The notes under the pieces were generated by a model. It was not told the DNA's origin. It was given only the letters and a program-made list of their open reading frames with translations, and searched no databases. This document shows, in pieces, positions 41,058 to 48,325 of a DNA stretch of 64,000 nucleotides (positions within the stretch are counted from its first letter, which is position 1; each line of letters starts with the position of its first letter). The position numbers were made by a program, and so were the translations under genes. This DNA comes from Maricurvus nonylphenolicus (GTDB lineage: Bacteria > Pseudomonadota > Gammaproteobacteria > Pseudomonadales > Cellvibrionaceae): NCBI RefSeq assembly GCF_042854845.1, contig NZ_AP031498.1, positions 2,542,001-2,606,000 on the forward strand, in the 5' to 3' direction.

Positions 41058-41729
41058 TTAACTGTAAGTGACAGCGTGATGCCTGTCGGGACTATCAAGG
41101 TGTGGCACATGGTTAAAGCTGCTTAGGCTAAAACCCTGGCTGTTAAAAAAGCAGTGGCTGACGCCGGTGTTTTTGGTTTGCAGGTTTAAATCCACCATGA
41201 TGCTGGCAGGGGACTGCAATATTTGGCGTAGTGCCATGGAAATAGCGCCGCCCGAACTAACGACCAAAACCCGGCCAGATTGTTTGCCAATATCACCCAG
41301 GCAGCTGCCGACGCGTTGCTCAAAGCCTTGCCAGGTTTCTGGTGTGCCTTCGGTAAGGGTTCCGGCAGACCATTCATGCAGTGCGCTTTTTAGAATGCGG
41401 TAGAACTCTTTACGTGGAGATCCCTGACCGGGGAGTGACTCACCCTTGCTGACCAGGTAGGCCTTGATCAGGGTGTGAAAGTCGAATTCATTGAGTTGAG
41501 GGGTGATCTGCGCATCTGGAGTGGCTATTTGCAGGCCCTTTTGGATGCCGGCAAGGGTCTCCTGGTGGCGTACCATATCGCCGGTATAAACCGCATCAAA
41601 TTGCAGGTCGCGATGGGCAAAGTATTGGCCCAGCCATTCTGCCTGTTGGTGGCCTAAATCTGACAACTTGTCGTAGTTATCGCTGCCGAATGAGGCTTGT
41701 CCATGTCGTACAAAGAAGACTTCTGACAC
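41058..41729 (-). CDS. Histidine phosphatase family protein
   Basis: A 223-residue phosphoglycerate-mutase-like phosphatase. The phosphohistidine motif FVRHGQASFG is at residues 6-15, and the second active-site histidine expected in these enzymes is not obvious: VVSSGGAIS stands where VxHGG is usual, so catalysis may be altered. It starts with GTG at 41729, preceded by AAGGAG. The gene lies 48 bases upstream of the ACAD gene on the same strand and may head its operon; it is divergent from the LysR gene. Confidence 0.82.
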   Translation of the reverse strand: MSEVFFVRHGQASFGSDNYDKLSDLGHQQAEWLGQYFAHRDLQFDAVYTGDMVRHQETLAGIQKGLQIATPDAQITPQLNEFDFHTLIKAYLVSKGESLPGQGSPRKEFYRILKSALHEWSAGTLTEGTPETWQGFEQRVGSCLGDIGKQSGRVLVVSSGGAISMALRQILQSPASIMVDLNLQTKNTGVSHCFFNSQGFSLSSFNHVPHLDSPDRHHAVTYS

Positions 41730-41798
41730 CTATCGAGGCTCCTTATTCATTGAATGATTCCAGATTAGTCTGGTCACAACCATTAATGAAGTTTATTA

Positions 41799-41867
41799 TG
41801 TGAATATTCAGCTATTCACAATGATTATGATTGGCTGTGGTTATCGGCTTTTAAGGTGATATAACCA
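41799..41867. promoter_or_regulatory. Inverted repeats in the LysR/phosphatase divergent promoter
   Basis: tgtgaata (41799-41806) and tattcaca (41813-41820) form a perfect 8-bp repeat with a 6-base spacer. tggttat (41838-41844) and ataacca (41861-41867) form a second. They sit in the 165-base divergent region where a LysR protein would normally bind. Confidence 0.5.
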
Positions 41868-41894
41868 TAGCGTCAATCCATAAGGTGACCAGTT

Positions 41895-42797
41895 ATGCGT
41901 TTGCAGAATGTGGATTTGAACCTGTTCGTGGTGTTTGAGGCGGTATATACCGAACGCAACCTTACCAGGGCAGCCGAAGTGCTCTGTATTACCCAGCCTG
42001 CGGTCAGTAATGCCCTAAACAGGCTGCGAAAATCCTTTAATGACCAGTTATTTGTAAGAACGCCAAACGGTATGGTGCCTACCCCGGTGGCGGAGAATAT
42101 TGTGGGCCGTATTCGTCAGGCCCTGCAGCTAATGGGCTCCAGCCTGGCGGAGGGAGACAAGTTCGAACCTCTTCGCTCCGATAAAACCTTTGTCTTGAGT
42201 ATGAGTGATCTGGCGGAAAGTATTCTTTTGCCGCCCCTGATTAAGGAGATTCAGCAGCAGGCTCCCGGGGTGTCGGTTGAGTGTTTTACCATTCCCCGTA
42301 CCGATATTGCCAAGGAGTTGGCCGCAGGCAGTGTCGATTTGGCCCTGGATATTCCTTCTGTTGCGACCCCTCAACTGTGTTCACACAATCTCTCTGGCGA
42401 CCGCTATATGTGTGTTGTGCGACCGGATCATCCAAGAATTGGTGATAGTCTGACTTTTGATGAATACTTATCACTAGGGCATATCCATGTATCCAGCCGT
42501 CGTACGGGCTCTGGTTACGTTGATATTGCGCTAAATCGCTTGGGGCGTGAGCGTAATATACAACTGCGTGTTCAAACCCATCAGGCGGTGGCCGATATTG
42601 TAAGGAACACTGATCTTGCGGTGACCTTGCCGCTAAATTTGGCGAAAGGCATGGGATTGAAGGTGTTGGAGCTACCGTTTTCCATGAAATTGGTCGAATG
42701 GGTGTTGTACTGGCACACCAGCGCCGATAAAGATCAGGCCAATATCTGGATTCGAGAGCTCATTACAAACTTTTTTTCCGCTCAGCCAGGTACTTAA
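41895..42797 (+). CDS. LysR-family transcriptional regulator
   Basis: A 300-residue regulator with an N-terminal winged helix-turn-helix (LNLFVVFEAVYTERNLTRAAEVLCITQPAVSNALNRLR) and a C-terminal periplasmic-binding-like effector domain (about 90-295). It is divergent from the histidine phosphatase/ACAD cluster, with two inverted repeats in between, so it probably controls that cluster as well as itself. The patatin gene follows 39 bases downstream and may also be a target. The effector is unknown. Confidence 0.92.
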   Translation: MRLQNVDLNLFVVFEAVYTERNLTRAAEVLCITQPAVSNALNRLRKSFNDQLFVRTPNGMVPTPVAENIVGRIRQALQLMGSSLAEGDKFEPLRSDKTFVLSMSDLAESILLPPLIKEIQQQAPGVSVECFTIPRTDIAKELAAGSVDLALDIPSVATPQLCSHNLSGDRYMCVVRPDHPRIGDSLTFDEYLSLGHIHVSSRRTGSGYVDIALNRLGRERNIQLRVQTHQAVADIVRNTDLAVTLPLNLAKGMGLKVLELPFSMKLVEWVLYWHTSADKDQANIWIRELITNFFSAQPGT

Positions 42798-42836
42798 TAG
42801 CTAACAAGAACCGATCGATAAGGACTTTATTGGGGA

Positions 42837-43979
42837 ATGACCACAAACGCATTAATTCTCTCCGGTGGTGGTGCAAGGGCAGCCTATCAGGTGGGCGTGC
42901 TACAGGCGCTCAATGAGATTCTGCCAAAAACTGAACAAAACCCGTTTCCTGTGATTTGCGGAACATCGGCTGGCGCCATCAATGCCTTGAGTTTGGCCAG
43001 TCATAGCGGCCACTTTACTGAGGCGGCCGATGACCTGATGAATATTTGGCAAAATATTTCCATGGACAGGATTTTTCGCACCGGCTGGATGGACATGATC
43101 AAAGGTGGTGCACGTATGGGCTTGTCCCTGTTTAATCAGGGTATTGGTCGGGATAAACCCATTGCTTTATTGGACAATGAGCCACTCCTGCATTTCATAA
43201 ATGAGAAAATCTGCTTCGATACCCTGACTCAGTCTATCGATGAGGGCTCGTTAAAAGCGGTCTGCGTTACCGCTATGGGTTATACCTCCGGTGAGTCAGT
43301 CAGTTTTTTTCAGGGTGATCCAGCACTTGAAGACTGGCGGCGTTTTCGTAGAACCGGCGTGTCGACTAAATTAACCCCCCAACACCTGTTGGCTTCTTCG
43401 GCTATTCCGACTGTTTTTCCGACGGTAAAAATTGGTGATGAGTTTTACGGCGATGGTGCGGTACGTCAGGTGGCGCCTATTAGTCCCGCTTTGCACTTGG
43501 GTGCAGATCGCATCTTTGTCATTGGTGTGAGTAGTAACCGCAACCCGGGGCAGTGGACCAAGCGTCGTATGCCTGCCAAACATTCGCCCTCTATGGCACA
43601 AATCATCGGCCATATGTTTAACAGTGTGTTTATTGATGCCCTGGAAGGGGACATCGAACATCTTGAGCGTGTTAATGAGCTGTTGACCCTGATTCCCGAA
43701 GAAGTGTTGCAGGAGCAGGGGATGGCGTTGCGTCCTGTAGATACTTTGGTGATTTCGCCCTCAAAGGAACTCGATAAAATCGCTGGCCGTAAAGTTCGCT
43801 ATTTACCTAAAAGCATGCGCTTTTTCTTAAATGCGACCGGTGGTACCGCGCGCGGTGGTGGCTCTGCTGCGACCAGTTATTTACTGTTTGAGCGTTCCTT
43901 TACCGATGAGTTGATTGAACTGGGCTATCAGGATGCCATGTGGGAAAAAGACAATATTGAAACCTTTTTCAAAGTCTAA
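42837..43979 (+). CDS. Patatin-like phospholipase
   Basis: A 380-residue serine acyl hydrolase. The oxyanion glycine loop LILSGGGARAAYQVG is at residues 6-20, the nucleophile elbow GTSAG is at about 42, and the catalytic aspartate is in GDGAVRQ (about 205), giving the Ser-Asp dyad of patatins. No signal peptide, so cytoplasmic or injected rather than autotransported. It may release fatty acids from membrane lipids or storage compounds. Its stop codon overlaps that of the convergent GGDEF-EAL gene by four bases. Confidence 0.92.
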   Translation: MTTNALILSGGGARAAYQVGVLQALNEILPKTEQNPFPVICGTSAGAINALSLASHSGHFTEAADDLMNIWQNISMDRIFRTGWMDMIKGGARMGLSLFNQGIGRDKPIALLDNEPLLHFINEKICFDTLTQSIDEGSLKAVCVTAMGYTSGESVSFFQGDPALEDWRRFRRTGVSTKLTPQHLLASSAIPTVFPTVKIGDEFYGDGAVRQVAPISPALHLGADRIFVIGVSSNRNPGQWTKRRMPAKHSPSMAQIIGHMFNSVFIDALEGDIEHLERVNELLTLIPEEVLQEQGMALRPVDTLVISPSKELDKIAGRKVRYLPKSMRFFLNATGGTARGGGSAATSYLLFERSFTDELIELGYQDAMWEKDNIETFFKV

Positions 43980-46843
43980 CGGGTGGTTTTCTTAAGTGCT
44001 TCAATAAATTCCGCTTCAGCCATGGGTTTGTAGAAGTAATACCCCTGAAAGGCGTCACAATGTTGATGGGTGAGAAATACCAGTTGTGGGTGTTCCTCTA
44101 CACCTTCTGCAACAACTCGAAGCCCCAGGTGGTGTGACATCGAAATGATAGCTTCAACAATGGCTGCGTCATTGGGGTCGCTGCTGATATCGCGTATAAA
44201 TGATTGGTCTACTTTGAGTTCATCAATATTGAGTTGTTTTAAATACGCCAGCGATGAATAACCTGTACCGAAATCATCGATAGAAACGCGAAAACCTATC
44301 TCTTTTAACTGTTCAAGTTTGGTTGAACTGTCGGCAATGTCGTCCATCAGAATGCCTTCAGTGATTTCCAGTGTTAGAAATTCTGGTGAGATCTCTCGTG
44401 CAGAGAGTGCATTTGAAAAGTCCGCAACCATGTCGGACTGTCTGAACTGTAACGGGCTGATGTTGATCGACAGGTGGAGATCGTTTTTTGTGGCTTTTGA
44501 CTGGCTTAAGCGTTGCAGAAAACTTAGCGATTCTTCGAGAATCCATTTGCCCAGCTGTATGATTAGTCCCGTCTCCTCGGCGACAGGGATAAAATCAGCA
44601 GGTGAGACCGGACCCCGCTTGGGGTGCGTCCAGCGTACCAGGGTTTCTGCACCAATGATCTTTTGCTGATTGTCTACTTGTGGCTGAAAAACCAGCGAAA
44701 ACTCCTGGCGTTTCAGCGCCAGGCGTAAATCTTTTTCCATCAGCAGGCGCTGTTCGAGGGACTGCTGCATGTTTTGCTCAAAGAACCTGACAGTATTACG
44801 ACCACTGGCCTTGGCTTGATACATCGCGGCATCGGCATGTTTAAGGATGTCGTCCAGGTTATCGCTTTCTGCCGGGAAGAGCGTGGCTCCAATGCTGGGG
44901 GTTAGATGGAATTCGTAGGGTTTTACCTTAAAGGGGCGCTCAAAGCTCTTGCTGATTTTGTCGGCAATGCGCTGTGTGGTGCGAATGGCTTTGTCGTAAT
45001 TCTCGTGAATGTCTGGCAGCAGTATAACAAACTCATCGCCACCAAAGCGGGCAACAGTATCTTCTTTGCGAATGGCCTGCCTTAAACGCTTGGCGACCTC
45101 TTTTAAAAGCAGATCACCTTTTTCGTGTCCCAGTGAGTCGTTCACATTCTTAAAGTGGTCGAGATCAGCGAACAATACACTGCCCTGAATACCTGCACGT
45201 TTGTTATGTTCCAGCGCTTGTTCCAGCCTATCCATAAACAGGTTGCGGTTTGGGAGTCCGGTCAGGGTATCAAAGTAAGCATGTTGAATGACTTTGGATT
45301 CGGCTTTCTTGCGTTCAGTAATATCCTGCACAATGGCATGGATAAAATTTCTTTCACCGTATTTGACAATGGTTAAGGATATTTCGGCTGGAAAGGTCGT
45401 GTCATCTGCACGCTTAAAAAGCCATTCAAATTTATGGCTTTTGAGTTTAACGGCTTTCTTGATCTCATTTAAGGCTAATGGAATTGAGCCCTCACCGCTG
45501 GGTTGCATTTCAGGTGAGAGAATAGCGGGGTTCCTGTTGAGAAGCTCTTCGTGTGATTGATAGCCGAACATGTGAACAAACGTATCATTACATTCGGTAA
45601 TGGAGTCTCTATCCAATAACGCCATAGCAATGCCGGAGGCATCAAACAGTGTACGGTAACGCTCTTCGCTGGCCGTGAGCGCCAGCTGTGTTTGGCGATG
45701 GTTTTCATTGTCTTGTATTAACTGGTGATTAAGTCGTTGCAGTTGCGCAGTTCGACTTTCAATGCGTTGCTCCAGTTCTTCTTTAAGTTTAGTTGCTTCA
45801 CCTTGGGCTATGCGTCGTTCTTCAATTTCTTTTTCTAGTTTTTGATAGTTGTGTTGCAGCTCTTGTTCGAGGCGTATCACTATCATATAGAACATTAAGG
45901 TTAACAGCCCGCCAATGCCGGCGGCTGCAGTGATTAATGTCAGGGAGAGATTGCGTTGGCGGGTGATTTGTTCAGAGATATCGATAATAACATGCAGTGT
46001 GCCGCTGTCGCCGCCAGCGGCATCTTTAAGTGGTGTATGGGCAATCTGATAATGTTTATCTTCGATACTGAAAATTCGGTTTTCAAGCGTGCTTTTGTCG
46101 GCAATGGCTCTGAGTAGTTTGACGGATGGTGTCAATTGGCTGCTGGAGGAGATAATTTCGTTTTGGAGGATGTCCCAGGGAAAACGAGGATTCGGGTGGG
46201 TCATCTCCCAACGCTCTTTACTCAGCAGGGCCTTGGGAATGGTTATGATTAGCTCTTCCTGAAGATGACGGGCCTGGTCATTCACTATGTGATCAATTTC
46301 TTCACCGATCTCAAGGTAGCCGACTATTTGGCCATTAATGATCCATGGCTTAACCACTCTGAGTACAAACCAGCCAAAAGGTCCAACTTCGATGCCCGAG
46401 CTGATCATGCCTTGTGTTTGCGCCTGCTTAAAGGTGTGTCTGTCTATTTTATCGCCATACCTTAAGGGTGCGTGTACGCGCAGGACATTAATGCCGTCGT
46501 TGTCGTGAAAGTAGAAGTGAGTCAGGCGGTGCTGTTTGTTGAGTGGCCCATAGATTTGCTGGGCGATATTCAGAATTTGCTGACGATCCTGCTTAAGCCA
46601 TGCTTGTTGTAACGGCTTATTCTTGGCGATGTTATTGATAAGGCTTGTATAGAATTCAGCATCTTTCCTTAGGCTGTGAGAAAAGATGTTCTTGGTTTGA
46701 ACGACCCGGTGCTTGATCTCCTGCTTGAGCTGTTGGTTCTGCTGGTGGACAACACTGCCAACCACAAACACTGCGATTAAAGCAAAGGCGATAAAGGAGG
46801 GGATTAGAATCCTTTGTCGTAATCGCAGGGCGTTGGAGGTCAT
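43976..46843 (-). CDS. Membrane sensor diguanylate cyclase/phosphodiesterase (PAS-GGDEF-EAL)
   Basis: A 955-residue c-di-GMP enzyme. It has a first membrane span (about 13-32), a periplasmic double-Cache-like sensor (to about 300), a second span (about 305-325), a coiled coil, a PAS domain (about 390-515), a GGDEF domain with intact GGDEF (about 600) and an upstream RxxD inhibitory site (RKED), and an EAL domain. The EAL signature reads ETL in GAETLVRW, which keeps the catalytic glutamate; DDFGTGYSS is intact (about 855). Both activities are therefore plausible. The ligand of the sensor is unknown. Confidence 0.94.
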   Translation of the reverse strand: MTSNALRLRQRILIPSFIAFALIAVFVVGSVVHQQNQQLKQEIKHRVVQTKNIFSHSLRKDAEFYTSLINNIAKNKPLQQAWLKQDRQQILNIAQQIYGPLNKQHRLTHFYFHDNDGINVLRVHAPLRYGDKIDRHTFKQAQTQGMISSGIEVGPFGWFVLRVVKPWIINGQIVGYLEIGEEIDHIVNDQARHLQEELIITIPKALLSKERWEMTHPNPRFPWDILQNEIISSSSQLTPSVKLLRAIADKSTLENRIFSIEDKHYQIAHTPLKDAAGGDSGTLHVIIDISEQITRQRNLSLTLITAAAGIGGLLTLMFYMIVIRLEQELQHNYQKLEKEIEERRIAQGEATKLKEELEQRIESRTAQLQRLNHQLIQDNENHRQTQLALTASEERYRTLFDASGIAMALLDRDSITECNDTFVHMFGYQSHEELLNRNPAILSPEMQPSGEGSIPLALNEIKKAVKLKSHKFEWLFKRADDTTFPAEISLTIVKYGERNFIHAIVQDITERKKAESKVIQHAYFDTLTGLPNRNLFMDRLEQALEHNKRAGIQGSVLFADLDHFKNVNDSLGHEKGDLLLKEVAKRLRQAIRKEDTVARFGGDEFVILLPDIHENYDKAIRTTQRIADKISKSFERPFKVKPYEFHLTPSIGATLFPAESDNLDDILKHADAAMYQAKASGRNTVRFFEQNMQQSLEQRLLMEKDLRLALKRQEFSLVFQPQVDNQQKIIGAETLVRWTHPKRGPVSPADFIPVAEETGLIIQLGKWILEESLSFLQRLSQSKATKNDLHLSINISPLQFRQSDMVADFSNALSAREISPEFLTLEITEGILMDDIADSSTKLEQLKEIGFRVSIDDFGTGYSSLAYLKQLNIDELKVDQSFIRDISSDPNDAAIVEAIISMSHHLGLRVVAEGVEEHPQLVFLTHQHCDAFQGYYFYKPMAEAEFIEALKKTTR

Positions 46844-46945
46844 AGGTCTACTTAGGAGGCACGTTTATGTTATTTAAGCATAAGTATAGCCTCCTATTTA
46901 TCGACCATCTGACGAAAATGTATAGGGTTTCTGCCTTGCCTGTTC

Positions 46946-47932
46946 TCAGTTGTTATGGATGCGCTTTGGCCTGATGGAGATATTGAAGGCGGTATCCCGT
47001 AGGCGAGTGGGTAATTCTAGCTTACCGCCGCCAAGGCTTATCAGAGCGATGGCTACAGCCATAATAGGAATATGTCCAACCAACTCATGCAGCCCCAGGA
47101 TTAACGCGGTCGCAGTAAAAAAGAAGGTGATCGACAGGGTGGCAAAGCGGGTTGACCAATTGAGCAGGATCATCAAACCGAAGCACAGCTCAGCGATGCC
47201 ACCGGCAAAGACAAACTCAAGATCGCCAAATTCCGGCACCCCCAGCATTTTCATAAAATTCCACGGATATTGTTCGAGAAAAGCCAGGCCCAAAGCCGGA
47301 TTCAGTAGTTTGTTGTGTATAGCCAGGATGATCAGCTGCAGGCCAAGGCCTATACGCAAGATAGCCAGCGCCAGTTGGGTTTGTTTATACAGCATGAGCG
47401 CCAGGGCAAGAGCAATAAACTCCGGCAGGTAATCGATGGTCTGCTGATAGGGAGTTATGGCTGTTACGTAAGCCATAAATGCCAGTAAACAAGCACCACC
47501 AACAACCGGTGTCAGGCCAGTGATTAAGCTCACAGCCACTATCGCCTGAAGTATATTGGCGGTTGAGTTTAATCCCTGTGCCGCCAAATTGGGGGCTAGA
47601 AAGACATTGGTTAGACAGTTGATGAGCAGCGCAACTCCCAGCATAACGGCTATAAGGCGCCACTGCAGCTGTGCTGGCCATAGGTTAAATACCTTGGGGT
47701 AACGCTTGGCAATAGCGGCTTCAGTTCGGTTAAAACCGTAACAGAATAGGCAGTAGAGCGTGCCGCCAATAAGAATGAGGAAATATATCGGATGCCAGGT
47801 AAAGGCAATGGTACTTGCTTGTTCTTCGGCGAACCAGCGAACATGGGCGTTGGCGTTAAGGCTCAAGCCGAATAGGGGTATCAGAATGACCACTCGGGTG
47901 AGGAGGATGGATATGGGTAGGGGTAGGTACAT
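46946..47932 (-). CDS. DoxX-like multi-span membrane protein
   Basis: A 328-residue protein with an N-terminal signal-like segment ending near NANA and about eight further hydrophobic segments. The second half (FAGGIAELCFGLMILLNWSTRFATLSI ... ELVGHIPIMAVAIALI) resembles the DoxX/SURF4 fold, with charged residues inside otherwise hydrophobic helices. It is possibly involved in redox or sulfur chemistry at the membrane, but the function is not known. It lies 102 bases upstream of the GGDEF-EAL gene on the same strand, so the two could be cotranscribed. Confidence 0.72.
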   Translation of the reverse strand: MYLPLPISILLTRVVILIPLFGLSLNANAHVRWFAEEQASTIAFTWHPIYFLILIGGTLYCLFCYGFNRTEAAIAKRYPKVFNLWPAQLQWRLIAVMLGVALLINCLTNVFLAPNLAAQGLNSTANILQAIVAVSLITGLTPVVGGACLLAFMAYVTAITPYQQTIDYLPEFIALALALMLYKQTQLALAILRIGLGLQLIILAIHNKLLNPALGLAFLEQYPWNFMKMLGVPEFGDLEFVFAGGIAELCFGLMILLNWSTRFATLSITFFFTATALILGLHELVGHIPIMAVAIALISLGGGKLELPTRLRDTAFNISIRPKRIHNN

Positions 47933-48011
47933 AGGTATAACAGCCTTTTTACAATCATCCTTGATATGAGGTTTTTATTATCGGGTCTCTTAACAATCCA
48001 CGAATCTCAAT

Positions 48012-48055
48012 AAATGAGTCAAATGTGTATCATGTGTTTCTTATGTGACTCATTT
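48012..48055. promoter_or_regulatory. 10-bp inverted repeat upstream of the DoxX-like gene
   Basis: aaatgagtca (48012-48021) and tgactcattt (48046-48055) are perfect complements, 24 bases apart. They lie 80-123 bases upstream of the DoxX-like start. A second 7-bp repeat, ttgcggc/gccgcaa, is at 48145-48177. The rest of 47933-48254 shows no convincing gene. Confidence 0.5.
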
Positions 48056-48254
48056 GGTTTGGAGTCTAGTTGTTGGTATTAAGCTGTTCCACTCAGAGCC
48101 ATGCCAGCTTGAGCGGTTGTTCAGTAAGGTGTTCCGATATTGTTTTGCGGCCCCAAAGTCAGGTCTATTTGCCGCAAACGAGTATGTAATGGGGGGCTTG
48201 GGGAAAGCTGTTAGTAGTCGCCGTTGAGGAGGGGGAGGGAAGCCGGGCGGGAAA

Positions 48255-48290
48255 TAAAAAGCCCCACAACCTTTCGGTGGTGGGGCTTTT
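48255..48290 (-). terminator. acnB terminator
   Basis: The stem agccccacaacc with ggtggtggggct has one mismatch and a short loop, with A/T runs on both sides. It lies about 35 bases after the acnB stop on the minus strand. Confidence 0.85.
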
Positions 48291-48325
48291 CGTCTGAGCC
48301 TTAAGCTCGGAGTCTGTGTTGTCGA

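Noticed and set aside
48045..48227. 60-residue plus-strand frame between the DoxX-like gene and acnB
   Set aside because: Its GTG start lies inside the inverted repeat, no ribosome site is present and the composition is not convincing.
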